Shown here in pieces: positions 1 to 16,113 of a stretch of DNA of 59,498 nt. Both the position numbers and the translations under genes were made by a program. The notes beneath the pieces were generated by a model. That model searched no databases, was not told the origin of the DNA, and saw nothing but the letters and a program-made list of their open reading frames with translations. Source of the DNA: Burkholderiales bacterium (GTDB taxonomy: Bacteria > Pseudomonadota > Gammaproteobacteria > Burkholderiales > Burkholderiaceae_C); NCBI GenBank assembly GCA_028868825.1, contig JAGWTU010000032.1, positions 1 through 59,498 on the forward strand. The letters are read 5' to 3'. Within the stretch, counting starts at the first letter, position 1, and each line of letters begins with the position of its first letter.

Positions 1-3000
1 CTCACGCGCGACGGCAGCAGCAGCTACTTCATCAACAACCAGCCGGTGCGCCGCCGCGACGTCCAGGACGTGTTCCTCGGCACGGGCCTGGGCCCGCGCG
101 CCTACGCCATCATCGGCCAGGGCACGATCAGCCGCATCATCGAAAGCCGCCCCGAGGAGCTGCGTCTGTTCCTCGAGGAGGCCGCCGGCGTCAGCAAGTA
201 CAAGGAACGCCGGCGCGAGACCGAGAACCGGCTCAAGGACACGCGCGAGAACCTGACCCGCGTCGACGACATCCTGCGCGAGCTGGGCAGCAACCTCACC
301 AAGCTCGAATCGCAGGCCGAGGTCGCGAGCCAGTACCGCACGCTGCAGGAGCAGGGCACGCTGAAGCTGCACCAGCTCTGGTTCCTCAAGCACCGCGACG
401 CCGCGGGCGAGGAGGCGCGCGTGAAGGCCGCGCATGCCGAGGCCGTCAATGCGCTGGAGGCGCGGTCCGCCGAGCTGCGCCACACCGAGGCCGAACTCGA
501 ATCGGTGCGCCAGGCGCATTACGCCGCCAGCGACGAGCTGCATGCCAAGCAGGGCTGGCTCGGCGAGGCGGCGCTGGAAGTCAGCCGGCTCGAGGAGCGC
601 ATCCGCTACGTCGTCGAGGGCCGCGCCCGCGCCGAGCAGCGGCTGGCCGAGCTGAAGTCGCAGAACGCGCAATGGGCCGATCGCCAGGCCGAGGCGCGCA
701 GCGAGAGCGAGGAGATCGGCAGCCGCATCGAAGCCGCCGACGAGGAGGCCGGCGCGCTCGCGGCGCGGGCCGGGGAACAGTCCTACGAGCTGCCGGCGCT
801 GGAAGACGCGGTGCGCGCCGCGCAGGCGACGAGCAACGAGCAGCGCAACGCCGTGGCCCAGGTGCAGCAGCAGATCCAAGTGCTGGCGGCCGAGAGCCGC
901 AGCATCGAGGAGCAATCGCGCGCGCTGCGCACGCGGCGCGAGCGCCTCGCCGGCGAGCGCCAGGGCCTGCAGGCGCCCGACCTCGCCAAGCTCGCGGCGA
1001 TCAAGGAACAGGAAGCGGCGGCGGCCGAGGCGAATCTGACCGCCGAGGCGCGGCTGCACGAGCTCTCCGAGCAGGTGCCCGAACTCGACGAACGCCGCCG
1101 CGCCGCGCAGGCGACGGTGAACACCGAATCGGGCCGGCTTGCCGACATCGCCGCGCGGCTGGAGGCGTTGCGCGCCTTGCAGGCCAAGGTGCAGACCGAG
1201 GGCAAGCTCAAGCCCTGGCTCGAAAAGCATGGCCTGGCCGGATTGCAGGGCCTGTGGACCCAGGTCCATATCGAAACCGGCTGGGAGACGGCGCTCGAAG
1301 CGGCGCTGCGCGAGCGGCTCAATGCCCTCGCGGTCGGCCGCCTCGACACCGTGCGCGCCTTTGCCGCCGATGCGCCGCCGACCCGGCTCGCCTTCTACGC
1401 ACTGCCGCAGGGCAGCGCCGCCGATACGCATCGCACGCTGCCGCGACTGGCCGACCGCTTGCGCCTGGGCGACGCCGGATTGCAGGCGCTGCTCTGCGAC
1501 TGGCTCGAAGGCGTCTACACCGCGACGACGATCGACGAGGCGCTGGCCCAGCGCGGCCAGCTCACGCACGGCGAAGTGATCATGACGCGCGAGGGCCATG
1601 CGGTCTCGCAGCACGCGGTCGCGTTCTACGCCCCCGACACCGAACAGGCCGGCATGCTGGCGCGCGCGCAGGAGATCGAGAACCTCGACCGCCGCCAGCG
1701 CGCCCAGGCGCTCATCGTCGACGAGGCGCGCGCTGCCTCGGTGCGGCTCGAGGCCGCCTACACCGACGCCAGCCAGCGCCTGCAGGGCGCGCGCCGCGAA
1801 GCCGCCGAGGCGCAGAACCGCGCCCATGGCCTGCATGTGGAGCTCTTGCGCCTGAGCCAGCAGGCCGAGGCCGCGACGACGCGACGCGATCAGCTGGCCG
1901 AGGAACTCGCCGAGGTCGACGCCCAGCTCGAAGCGCTCGAGGAACGCAAGGCCACTGGCGAGGCGCGCTTCGAGGAGCTCGACATCGCGCTGGGCAACAC
2001 GCAGGAGCGCCACGCCGAACTCGACGACGCCGTGATCGCCGCCGAGCGCCGCCTCACCGACGCGCGCGAGCAGCAGCGCGCGCTCGAACGCCAGGCGCAG
2101 GAGGCGCGCTTCCAGGCGCGTTCGCTGGCCGCCCGGCGCGACGAGCTGCAGCGCAGCATCGAGACCGCATCGGCGCAGATGGCGGCCAATGTCCAGGCGG
2201 GCGAGCAGCTCGAACTCGAACTCGGCGGCTTCGACGATGTCGCGGCGCAGTCGGGCCTGCAGGCGGCGCTGGCGCTCAAGCTCGAACGCGAACAGGCACT
2301 GGGGCTGGCGCGCAGCCGCTACGACGACCTCGCCGCGCAGCTGCGGCGGTCGGAGGAACTCAAGCAGAGTCACGAGCGCAGCCTCGAGCCGCTGCGCGAG
2401 CAGATCACCAAGCTGCAGCTCGAACAGCAGGCGGCGCAGCTCGGCGGCGCGCAATACCTCGAGCAGCTGGCGGCGGCCGAGGTGAATCTCGAACAGCTGG
2501 CCCAGCGCATCGCCGACGACGGCGTCAAGCTCTGGGGCCTGCAGACCGAGATCGACCGCATCCAGCGCGAGATCGCCGCGCTCGGCGCCGTCAACCTCGC
2601 GGCACTGGACGAACTCACGGCGTCGCGCGAGCGCAAGACCTTTCTCGACGCCCAGAACGCCGATCTGCAGGAGGCGATGGGCACGCTCGAGGACGCGATC
2701 CAGAAGATCGACCTCGAGACGCGCGACCTGCTCGCCAGCACCTTCAACCAGGTCAACGAGCATTTCGGCCGCATGTTCCCGAGCCTGTTCGGCGGCGGCA
2801 ATGCGCGCCTGGTGATGACCGGCACCGAGATCCTCGACAGCGGCGTGCAGGTGATGGCGCAGCCGCCGGGGAAGAAGAACAGCACCATCCACCTGCTCTC
2901 GGGCGGTGAGAAGGCGCTGACCGCGATCGCGCTCGTGTTCGCGATCTTCCAGCTCAATCCGGCGCCGTTCTGCCTGCTCGACGAGGTCGATGCGCCGCTG

Positions 3001-3198
3001 GATGATGCCAACACCGAGCGCTACCGCAAGCTCGTCACCGAGATGAGCGCGGGCACGCAGTTCCTCTTCATCAGCCACAACAAGATCGCGATGGAAATGG
3101 CCGAACAACTGATCGGCGTGACGATGCAGGAGCAGGGCGTCTCGCGCATCGTCGCGGTGGACATGGAAGCGGCCGTCAGCCTGGCCGAGGCCGCATGA
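1..3198 (+). CDS. smc: Chromosome segregation protein SMC (5'-truncated)
   Basis: ATPase of the condensin complex that compacts and segregates the chromosome in the cytoplasm. The reading frame is open from base 1, so the start lies outside the window; 1065 residues are visible. Bacterial SMC is about 1170 residues, so roughly 100 residues including the Walker A head are missing. Visible parts are the end of the N-terminal head (GPRAYAIIGQG, EEAAGVSKYKERR), a long Glu/Arg/Ala-rich coiled coil, a hinge around visible residues 400-530, a second coiled coil, and the C-terminal head with the ABC signature LLSGGEKAL and Walker B LLDEVDAPLDD. zipA begins 13 bases after the stop. Identity is secure from the family motifs. 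Confidence 0.97.
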   Translation, partial: LTRDGSSSYFINNQPVRRRDVQDVFLGTGLGPRAYAIIGQGTISRIIESRPEELRLFLEEAAGVSKYKERRRETENRLKDTRENLTRVDDILRELGSNLTKLESQAEVASQYRTLQEQGTLKLHQLWFLKHRDAAGEEARVKAAHAEAVNALEARSAELRHTEAELESVRQAHYAASDELHAKQGWLGEAALEVSRLEERIRYVVEGRARAEQRLAELKSQNAQWADRQAEARSESEEIGSRIEAADEEAGALAARAGEQSYELPALEDAVRAAQATSNEQRNAVAQVQQQIQVLAAESRSIEEQSRALRTRRERLAGERQGLQAPDLAKLAAIKEQEAAAAEANLTAEARLHELSEQVPELDERRRAAQATVNTESGRLADIAARLEALRALQAKVQTEGKLKPWLEKHGLAGLQGLWTQVHIETGWETALEAALRERLNALAVGRLDTVRAFAADAPPTRLAFYALPQGSAADTHRTLPRLADRLRLGDAGLQALLCDWLEGVYTATTIDEALAQRGQLTHGEVIMTREGHAVSQHAVAFYAPDTEQAGMLARAQEIENLDRRQRAQALIVDEARAASVRLEAAYTDASQRLQGARREAAEAQNRAHGLHVELLRLSQQAEAATTRRDQLAEELAEVDAQLEALEERKATGEARFEELDIALGNTQERHAELDDAVIAAERRLTDAREQQRALERQAQEARFQARSLAARRDELQRSIETASAQMAANVQAGEQLELELGGFDDVAAQSGLQAALALKLEREQALGLARSRYDDLAAQLRRSEELKQSHERSLEPLREQITKLQLEQQAAQLGGAQYLEQLAAAEVNLEQLAQRIADDGVKLWGLQTEIDRIQREIAALGAVNLAALDELTASRERKTFLDAQNADLQEAMGTLEDAIQKIDLETRDLLASTFNQVNEHFGRMFPSLFGGGNARLVMTGTEILDSGVQVMAQPPGKKNSTIHLLSGGEKALTAIALVFAIFQLNPAPFCLLDEVDAPLDDANTERYRKLVTEMSAGTQFLFISHNKIAMEMAEQLIGVTMQEQGVSRIVAVDMEAAVSLAEAA

Positions 3199-3211
3199 GG
3201 GACGCATCCGC

Positions 3212-4285
3212 ATGAAGCTCGGCACCGCCCTGGCCCTGCTCGGCGTCGCCGTGCTGGCCGCGATCGCGCTCCAGCTCTGGTGGTCGGCGCGGCGTTCTCG
3301 ACCGCGCCAGGTCGGCGGCGCCACGGCGGCGTCGGGCGACCGCGTCGAGCCGGCGTTCGGCGGTGACAGCGGTGAGGGCAGTGGCGCAGGCGGCGACGCC
3401 GCCGCGCCGGCGCTGTCGCCCGACGAGGCGGCGCCGCGCCTGCAGCCGCGTCGCATCGCGCGGCTCGACGCGCTCATCGACGCCATCGTGCCGCTCGCGC
3501 TCGAGGCGCCGATCAGCGGCGAGATGGCGCTGGCGCATCTGCCGCCGACGCGGCGCGCCGGCAGCAAGCCGTTCTACATCGAGGGCCTCGACGCCGAGAC
3601 CGGCAACTGGGACACGCTGACGGCGGGCCACCGCTACAGCGAACTGCAGGCTGGGGTCCAGCTGGCGAGCCGCAGCGGACCGCTCAACGAGATCGAATAT
3701 TCCGAATTCGTGCAGAAGGTGCAGACCTTCGCCGATGCCGTCGGCGCCCGCGCCGATGCGCCCGACATGCTCGAGGTGGTGGCGCGCGCGCGCGAGCTCG
3801 ACGGCCTGGCGAACCCGCTCGACGCCCAGCTCACGGTCACGCTGCGCAGCAACGGCGCCGCCTGGTCGGTGAGCTATCTGCAGCAGGTGGCCGCCAAGCA
3901 GGGCTTCATCCCCGGGACGATGCCCGGGCGCCTCGTGATGCCGTCGAGCCAGGAAGGCGCGCCGCCGATGCTGGTGCTGGCGATCGATTCGCAGGCCGCG
4001 CTCTCGGCGCTGGGCGACGCGGTGCAGGGTGGCGCAGTCAAGGAATGCACGCTCAGTCTCGACGTGCCGCAGACGCCGGCGGCCGAGGAACCGTTCCCGG
4101 CCTGGCATCTGGCCGCGCGCCAGCTCGCCGACGACCTTGCGGCCACGCTCGTCGACGACCAGGGCCGGCCGATCACCCTGCACGCGTTCTCGGGCATCGG
4201 CGAGGAGCTCGACGGCCTGTACCTGCGGCTCGAGGCGCTGGACCTCGCCGCCGGCTCGGCCGCGGCGCGGCGGCTGTTCAGCTGA
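3212..4285 (+). CDS. zipA: ZipA-like cell division protein
   Basis: Probable inner-membrane division protein that tethers FtsZ polymers at the septum. The 357-residue product has one N-terminal membrane segment (about residues 4-24, Leu/Ala-rich and ending in LQLWW), then a basic patch, an Ala/Gly/Pro/Asp-rich linker to about residue 100, and a C-terminal globular region that fits the ZipA FtsZ-binding domain (GMPGRLVMPSS, around residue 230). The smc-zipA-ligA order is typical of Burkholderiales and supports the call, because ZipA proteins diverge strongly in sequence. The ATG at 3212 lies just after smc, which suggests cotranscription. Confidence 0.8.
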   Translation: MKLGTALALLGVAVLAAIALQLWWSARRSRPRQVGGATAASGDRVEPAFGGDSGEGSGAGGDAAAPALSPDEAAPRLQPRRIARLDALIDAIVPLALEAPISGEMALAHLPPTRRAGSKPFYIEGLDAETGNWDTLTAGHRYSELQAGVQLASRSGPLNEIEYSEFVQKVQTFADAVGARADAPDMLEVVARARELDGLANPLDAQLTVTLRSNGAAWSVSYLQQVAAKQGFIPGTMPGRLVMPSSQEGAPPMLVLAIDSQAALSALGDAVQGGAVKECTLSLDVPQTPAAEEPFPAWHLAARQLADDLAATLVDDQGRPITLHAFSGIGEELDGLYLRLEALDLAAGSAAARRLFS

Positions 4286-4348
4286 GGCGGATCGGCGATG
4301 TCGGAAGGGTTGGCCGCCGCCGTCGCCGGCAAGCGCCGACGCGGCTGA

Positions 4349-6985
<2,637 letters not shown>

Positions 6986-6989
<4 letters not shown>

Positions 6990-7522
6990 CCGTGCGAGAA
7001 ATCCTGAAGATGGGCGACCCGCGGCTGCTGCGCGTGGCGCCGCCCGTGACCGCATTCGACACGCCCGAGCTGCATGCGCTGGTCGCCGACATGTTCGAGA
7101 CCATGGCCGCTGCGCAGGGCGCCGGACTCGCGGCGCCGCAGATCGGCGTCGATCTGCAGCTCGTGATCTTCGGCTACACGCACAACGCGCGCTACCCGGA
7201 GGCGCCGCCGGTGCCGCCGACCGTGCTCGTCAACCCCGTCATCACCATGCTCGACGGTGAACTCGTCGACGGCTGGGAGGGCTGCCTGTCGGTCCCCGGT
7301 CTGCGCGGCCTCGTGCCGCGCCACGCCCGCATCCGCTACCAGGGCTGCGACGAACGGGGGCGGCCGATCGACCGCGAAGCCGAGGGCTTCCACGCCCGCG
7401 TCGTGCAGCATGAATGCGACCACTTGATCGGGCGCCTGTATCCGACGCGGATGAACGATCTGACGAAGTTCGGGTACACGAGCGTGATGTTTCCCGATCT
7501 GGCCGAGTCCAGCGACGATTGA
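6986..7522 (+). CDS. def: Peptide deformylase
   Basis: Removes the formyl group from the initiator methionine of new proteins; a metal-dependent cytoplasmic enzyme. The 178-residue product carries all three family motifs: motif 1 [10 protein letters not shown], motif 2 EGCLSVPG with the metal-binding Cys, and motif 3 QHECDH with the two metal His and the catalytic Glu. The ATG at 6986 overlaps the stop of the preceding kinase gene (ATGA), which fixes the start better than longer in-frame extensions. Many Burkholderiales have a def-fmt pair elsewhere, so this may be a second copy; that is inference. Confidence 0.95.
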
Positions 7523-7558
7523 CGTGTGAGGTTGCCCCCACATGCGACGGCGCGTCCT

Positions 7559-8623
7559 TCAGGGCCCGCCCTTGCGTAGCCTGAAGTCCGCCGGTGCCAC
7601 GCCGGTCCAGCCCTTGAAGGCGCGGGCGAAGCTCTTCTCGTTGCGGTAGCCCACGGCGAGCGCGATCTGCTTGATCGGCCTGGTGCTGCGGCGCAGCTGC
7701 TCGATCGCCTGGTCGCGCCGCGCCTCGTCCTTCAGCCGCTGCAGCGTCTGCCCCTCGGCGACGAGCTGGCGGTGCAGGCTGCGCACCGAGACCTGCAGCG
7801 CCGCGGCGATGCTCTCGGCATTCGTGAACTCGGCGCTGCGGTGGCGCAGCAGGGCCTTCACGCGCTGCGCCAGCAGGCGGTCGCGGCGGTACTGCAGCAC
7901 CGTCAGCGGCAGCGCGCGGCGCAGCATCGCACCCAGCGCCTTCTCGTCGCGGCGCGGCGGCAGCGCCAGGTACTGGGCGTCGAAGACCAGGCTGGCGCAG
8001 GCGGCGCCATGGCGGATCGGCCCTGGGAACATCAGCGGATAGGCCCCGGCATGCGGCGGCGCGGGGTAGGGGAAGGTCGCCGCCAGCAGCGGCAGCTGCG
8101 AGTCGACGAGCCAGCAGGCGTAGCCGTGGACATAGCGCAGCGTCGTGACGAGGCAGAACTCGCGCATCGCGCCGAGGTCGACGGCCTCGGCGACGGCCAG
8201 CGTCGCCGTCGCGCCGTCCACCGTCAGCGTCAGCTCGATGTCGTCGATCAGCAACTTGTAATGCCGGCACCAGCGCCGCAGCGCCAGGCCCAGCGTCGGC
8301 GCCGCCAGCGAGGCGCGGCACAGCAGGCCATGGCTGCCCCAGGGCATGCGGCGGCGGTACCAGCCCAGCGCCTCGTCGTCGAGCTCCTGCATCGCATGGC
8401 CACAGACGGTCTCCATTTGCGCCGAGGTGATGCGGGCGTCGGGCCGCGCCAGGTCGGCGGGCGCGATCTGTGCCAGCTTCAGGGCTTGCGCCGGGTCCGC
8501 GCCGTACTTGCGATAGCCCAGCACGAGCGCGCGCACGAAAGCCATCGGCGTGGCCGCGGTGCGGGCTGGGGGCGTGGTCGTCACGGAACCGGATGTTGGC
8601 ACGATTTGCAACCCCGATGGCAT
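7559..8623 (-). CDS. AraC-family transcriptional regulator
   Basis: A 354-residue regulator with an N-terminal ligand-binding domain of the arabinose-binding-like type (about residues 20-210) and a C-terminal double helix-turn-helix of AraC type (about 240-345; RDQAIEQLRRS and IALAVGYRNEKSFARAF). I placed the start at ATG 8623 because the homologous N-terminus (MAFVRALVLGYRKYGADP) follows soon after; the longer upstream frame is antisense to the ligase gene. It is divergent from the isovalerate/leucine operon with 63 bases between, the usual arrangement for a local regulator of that operon. The better known regulators of liu operons are MerR- or TetR-type, so an AraC type here is notable. Its ligand is unknown. 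Confidence 0.88.
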   Translation of the reverse strand: MPSGLQIVPTSGSVTTTPPARTAATPMAFVRALVLGYRKYGADPAQALKLAQIAPADLARPDARITSAQMETVCGHAMQELDDEALGWYRRRMPWGSHGLLCRASLAAPTLGLALRRWCRHYKLLIDDIELTLTVDGATATLAVAEAVDLGAMREFCLVTTLRYVHGYACWLVDSQLPLLAATFPYPAPPHAGAYPLMFPGPIRHGAACASLVFDAQYLALPPRRDEKALGAMLRRALPLTVLQYRRDRLLAQRVKALLRHRSAEFTNAESIAAALQVSVRSLHRQLVAEGQTLQRLKDEARRDQAIEQLRRSTRPIKQIALAVGYRNEKSFARAFKGWTGVAPADFRLRKGGP

Positions 8624-8631
8624 GACAAGCG

Positions 8632-8644
8632 GGCCCTTCGGGCC
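8632..8644. promoter_or_regulatory. GC-rich inverted repeat in divergent promoter region
   Basis: Arms GGCCC and GGGCC around TTC lie in the 63-base gap between the AraC regulator and the acyl-CoA ligase operon. It could be an operator half or only a GC-rich hairpin. No clear -35/-10 pair is visible here. The AGGAG ribosome binding site of the ligase gene lies at about 8676-8680. Confidence 0.25.
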
Positions 8645-8686
8645 TAAGCTCCGCCCTTGGTCGGCAAAGAACGACAGGAGACTGCG

Positions 8687-10408
8687 ATGGCCCAGATCGA
8701 GCATGAGGCAAGCGCCTTGAGTTCTTCCACGGCGGGCGTGGCCCCGCAAGACGGCTTGTCCAGCGTGTGCGGCGACACCGCGGCGCCGCTGGTCGAGACG
8801 ACGATCTACGGCCTGCTCGCCGAAGCCGAGCGGCGCTTCCCCGAACGCCCGGCGCTGGTGATGCGCGAGCAGGGCCTGCGCTGGAACTGGCGCGAGTTCC
8901 GCGCCGAGGTCGACGCGCTGGCCAACGGACTGTCCGCTCTCGGCCTGCAATACGGCGACCGCGTCGGCATCTGGTCGCCGAACCGCAGCGAATGGCTGAC
9001 GACGATGTTCGCGACGGCGCGGCTCGGCCTCATCCTCGTCAACGTCAACCCGGCGTACCGGCTGGCCGAGCTCGAATACGCGCTCAATATCTCGGGCTGC
9101 CGCGCCCTCGTCACGGCCGAGCGGCTGCGCACCTCGGACTACCTGCAGATGCTGCGCACGCTCGCGCCCGAGCTCGATGCCTGCGCACCGGGGCGGCTGA
9201 AAGCGCAGAAGCTGCCGGCGCTCGAGATCGTCATCCGCCTGGGCGACCAGAAGACGGCGGGCATGCTGAACTACGCCGACGTGCTGCGCCCGGGCGCCGG
9301 CAGCGATGCCGCGCGCGGCTGCCACGACCCGATCAACATCCAGTTCACCAGCGGCACCACCGGCAACCCCAAGGGCGCGACGCTGACGCATTACAACGTC
9401 GTCAACAACGCGCGCTTCATCGCCCAGGCGATGGCGCTGAGCGAGATCGATTCACTGTGCGTGCCGGTGCCGCTGTACCACTGTTTCGGCATGGTGCTGG
9501 CGACGCTGGCCTGCGTCGCCGTCGGCGCGACGCTGGTGTTCCCGGGCGAGGTCTTCGACCCCGCGGCGACGCTCGCGGCGGTGGCAGAGGAGCGCTGCAC
9601 GGCGCTGCACGGCGTGCCGACGATGTTCATCGCCGAACTCGACCATCCGCGCTTCGCCGAGTTCGACCTCTCGAACCTGCGCACCGGCATCATGGCCGGC
9701 TCGCCCTGTCCGATCGAGACGATGAAGCGCGTCATTGCCCAGATGCATCTGTCGGAGATCACGATCGCCTACGGCATGACGGAGACCAGCCCGGTGTCGT
9801 TCCAGAGCTCGACGCGCGACACGCTCGAGCACCGCGTCTCCACCGTCGGCCGCATCCAGCCGCGGCTCGAGGCGCGCGTCGTCGACGGCGAAGGCCGGAT
9901 CGTCCCGGTGGGCGAGAAGGGCGAACTCTGGGTGCGCGGCTATTCCGTCATGCAGGGCTATTGGGGCGACGAGGCGCGCACGAAACAGGTCGTCGTCGAC
10001 GGCTGGATGCGCACCGGCGACTTGGCGACGATCGATGCCGACGGCTTCTGCAACATCGTCGGCCGCGTCAAGGACATGCTGATCCGCGGCGGCGAGAACG
10101 TCTATCCGCGCGAGATCGAGGAATTCCTGTTCCGCCACCCCAAGATCCAGTCGGTGCAGGTGTTCGGCGTGCCCGATGCGAAATACGGCGAGGAGGTCTG
10201 CGCCTGGGTCGTCGTCAAGCCGGGGCAGACGCTGACCGAGCAGGAGGTCAAGGACTTCTGCAAGGAGCAGATCGCGCATTACAAGGTGCCGCGCTATGTG
10301 CGCTTCGTCGACGAGATGCCGATGACCGTCACCGGCAAGGTGCAGAAATTCCAGATGCGCGACCGCATGATCGCCGAGCTCGGCCTGACCGTCGCGCGCA
10401 CGGCCTGA
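8687..10408 (+). CDS. AMP-binding acyl-CoA ligase (leucine/isovalerate operon)
   Basis: ATP-dependent acyl-CoA synthetase of the ANL superfamily that activates a carboxylic acid through an acyl-adenylate. The 573-residue product has the AMP-binding signature [11 protein letters not shown] (residue 220 onward), the A5 motif YGMTETSP, the hinge [16 protein letters not shown] and the C-terminal catalytic lysine in VTGKVQKF. Start ATG 8687 follows an AGGAG site; longer frames add no conserved sequence. It is the first gene of a tight operon with ivd and MCC genes, so its substrate is plausibly isovalerate or another branched or medium-chain acid; general fatty-acid activation is the alternative. 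Confidence 0.92.
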   Translation: MAQIEHEASALSSSTAGVAPQDGLSSVCGDTAAPLVETTIYGLLAEAERRFPERPALVMREQGLRWNWREFRAEVDALANGLSALGLQYGDRVGIWSPNRSEWLTTMFATARLGLILVNVNPAYRLAELEYALNISGCRALVTAERLRTSDYLQMLRTLAPELDACAPGRLKAQKLPALEIVIRLGDQKTAGMLNYADVLRPGAGSDAARGCHDPINIQFTSGTTGNPKGATLTHYNVVNNARFIAQAMALSEIDSLCVPVPLYHCFGMVLATLACVAVGATLVFPGEVFDPAATLAAVAEERCTALHGVPTMFIAELDHPRFAEFDLSNLRTGIMAGSPCPIETMKRVIAQMHLSEITIAYGMTETSPVSFQSSTRDTLEHRVSTVGRIQPRLEARVVDGEGRIVPVGEKGELWVRGYSVMQGYWGDEARTKQVVVDGWMRTGDLATIDADGFCNIVGRVKDMLIRGGENVYPREIEEFLFRHPKIQSVQVFGVPDAKYGEEVCAWVVVKPGQTLTEQEVKDFCKEQIAHYKVPRYVRFVDEMPMTVTGKVQKFQMRDRMIAELGLTVARTA

Positions 10409-10438
10409 ACCCATCGCATCCCATAGGAGACTGAATCG

Positions 10439-11622
10439 ATGAATCACCTCCCCGGCCTGGCTTTCGACCATGGCGAGACGATCGAGATGCTGCGCGACAC
10501 GGTGCGCAATTTCGCCGCCGCCGAGATCGCGCCGCGCGCCGCGCGCACCGACAGCGAGAACCTGTTTCCGGCCGACCTCTGGCGCAAGCTCGGCGACCTC
10601 GGCCTGCACGGCATGACGGTGGCCGAGGAATATGGCGGCACGAATCTAGGCTACCTCGCGCACATGATCGCGATGGAGGAGGTGTCGCGCGCGTCGGCCT
10701 CGGTGGGCCTGTCCTACGGCGCCCATTCGAACCTCTGCGTGAACCAGATCAACCGCAACGGCAGCGAGGCGCAGAAGCGCAAATACCTGCCCAAGCTGAT
10801 CAGCGGCGAGCATGTCGGCGCGCTGGCCATGAGCGAGCCGGGCGCCGGTTCCGACGTCGTCAGCATGAAGCTGCGCGCCGAATTGAAGGGCGACCGCTAC
10901 GTCCTCAACGGCTCGAAGATGTGGATCACGAATGGCGGCGATGCCGACACCCTCGTCGTCTACGCCAAGACCGAACCCGAGGCCGGCCCCAAGGGCATGA
11001 CGGCCTTCATCCTCGAGAAACCCAAGGGTGGTCTGAAGGGCCTGTCGTTCGGCAACAAGCTCGACAAGCTCGGCATGCGCGGATCGAACACCTATCCGGT
11101 CTTCTTCGAGAACTGCGAGGTGCCTGCCGAGAACGTGCTGGGAAGCGAGGGCGGCGGCGTCAAGGTGCTGATGTCGGGTCTCGACTACGAGCGCGCCGTG
11201 CTCAGCGGCGGGCCGCTGGGGATCATGGCCGCCTGCATGGACATCGTGCTGCCCTACGTCCACGACCGCAAGCAATTCGGCCAGAGCATCGGCGAGTTCC
11301 AGCTGATCCAGGGCAAGGTTGCCGACCTCTACACGACCTGGCAGGCCTGCCGCGCCTACGGCTACGCGCTGGCCCAGGCCTGCGACCGCGCCGAGCATGC
11401 GCGCACGCTGCGCAAGGACGCCGCCGGCGTCATACTCTATCTGGCCGAGAAGGCGACCTGGATGGCGGGCGAGGCGATCCAGACATTGGGTGGCAACGGC
11501 TACATCAACGATTACGCCACCGGCCGGCTCTGGCGCGACGCCAAGCTCTACGAGATCGGCGCCGGCACGAGCGAGATCCGCCGCATGCTCATCGGCCGCG
11601 AGCTCTACGCCGAGACGATGTG

Positions 11623-11623
<1 letters not shown>
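10439..11623 (+). CDS. ivd: Isovaleryl-CoA dehydrogenase
   Basis: FAD enzyme that oxidises isovaleryl-CoA to 3-methylcrotonyl-CoA in leucine degradation and passes electrons to ETF (etfBA lies at 46960-48643). The 394 residues show the acyl-CoA dehydrogenase signatures [10 protein letters not shown] and [17 protein letters not shown]. The glutamate in [14 protein letters not shown] (Glu251) sits where IVD family members carry the catalytic base, which separates IVD from short-chain enzymes that use a later Glu. The gene follows the ligase by 30 bases with its own AGGAG-like site, and its stop overlaps the next start (TGATG). Confidence 0.94.
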
Positions 11624-13230
<1,607 letters not shown>

Positions 13231-13237
13231 GGCAGGC

Positions 13238-14029
13238 ATGGACTACGCATCGCTGAAGATCGAGAGACGCGGCGCCGCTGCCTGGGTCTGGATGAACCGG
13301 CCCGAGGTGCACAACGCCTTCGACGAGACCTTGATCGCCGAATTGTCTCAAGGCCTGGCCGAACTCGACGCCGATGCGTCGGTGCGCGTCATCGTGCTCG
13401 CCGGCGCGGGGCGCAGCTATTCGGCCGGCGCCGACCTGAACTGGATGAAGCGGCTGGGCGCGGCGAGTGCCGAGGACAACCTCGCCGATGCGCGGCGGCT
13501 GGCGGCGCTGCTGCGCACGCTGTCGATGTGCCGCAAGCCGACGCTGGCGCGCGTGCAGGGTGCGGCCTTGGGCGGCGGCATGGGGCTGGCGAGCGCCTGC
13601 GACATCTGCGTCGCGTCGACGGCGGCCTTCTTCGCCACCTCCGAGGTCAAGTTCGGCATCATCCCGGCGGCCATCAGCCCCTATGTCGTGCGCGCCATCG
13701 GCGAGCGCCAGGCGTATCGCTATTTCCAGACGGCCGAGCGCATCGATGCGGCTCGCGCACGCGAGATCGGTCTCGCGCATGAAGTCGTCGCGCCCGAAGA
13801 ACTCGACGCGAAGGTGCAGCAGATCGTCGACGCGCTGCTCGTCGGCGGGCCGCTCGCCCAGGCCGCGGCCACCGACCTGATCCGCGCCGTCGCCAACCGG
13901 CCCGTCGACGACGCGCTCGTCGACGACACGGCGCGGCGCATCGCGCAATTGCGCGCGACACCCGAGGCGCGCGAAGGCCTCGACGCGTTTCTGGGCAAGC
14001 GCGCCCCGGCGTGGACCAAGGCTGAATGA
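13238..14029 (+). CDS. liuC: Methylglutaconyl-CoA hydratase (enoyl-CoA hydratase family)
   Basis: Crotonase-fold enzyme of 263 residues, expected to hydrate 3-methylglutaconyl-CoA to HMG-CoA. Visible motifs are the oxyanion-hole segments YSAGADLNWMKR (near 65-75) and LGGGMGLASACD (near 110), followed by a Glu-containing FGIIPAAISPYV loop. Substrate is assigned from its place between the two MCC subunit genes, the classic liuB-liuC-liuD order; sequence alone would only say enoyl-CoA hydratase. It starts 7 bases after mccB and ends 1 base before the biotin subunit gene. Confidence 0.88.
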   Translation: MDYASLKIERRGAAAWVWMNRPEVHNAFDETLIAELSQGLAELDADASVRVIVLAGAGRSYSAGADLNWMKRLGAASAEDNLADARRLAALLRTLSMCRKPTLARVQGAALGGGMGLASACDICVASTAAFFATSEVKFGIIPAAISPYVVRAIGERQAYRYFQTAERIDAARAREIGLAHEVVAPEELDAKVQQIVDALLVGGPLAQAAATDLIRAVANRPVDDALVDDTARRIAQLRATPEAREGLDAFLGKRAPAWTKAE

Positions 14030-14030
14030 G

Positions 14031-16037
<2,007 letters not shown>

Positions 16038-16048
16038 AACCGGACCGA

Positions 16049-16107
16049 GCGAGTCCCTGCGGACTCGCGCGTGCTGGTCGAAGGCCCGGACCCTCCGCGG
16101 TCCGGGC
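16049..16107. terminator. Tandem perfect hairpins after the leucine-degradation operon
   Basis: Two perfect stem-loops lie between the mccA stop and the convergent next gene. Hairpin one is GCGAGTCC-CTGC-GGACTCGC (16049-16068). Hairpin two is GCCCGGACC, a 6-base loop, GGTCCGGGC (16084-16107). Neither has a T tract on either strand, so they are more likely Rho-assisted ends or 3' stabilisers than classical intrinsic terminators. Confidence 0.55.
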
Positions 16108-16113
16108 TGTGCC

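Noticed and set aside
672..2909. A 745-codon plus-strand frame inside smc
   Set aside because: It is Arg/Gly/Ala low-complexity sequence in the +1 frame of SMC, a codon-bias shadow without motifs.
8624..9391. N-terminal extension of the AraC regulator frame
   Set aside because: The frame stays open on the minus strand but runs antisense through the acyl-CoA ligase gene; the conserved regulator sequence starts just after ATG 8623.
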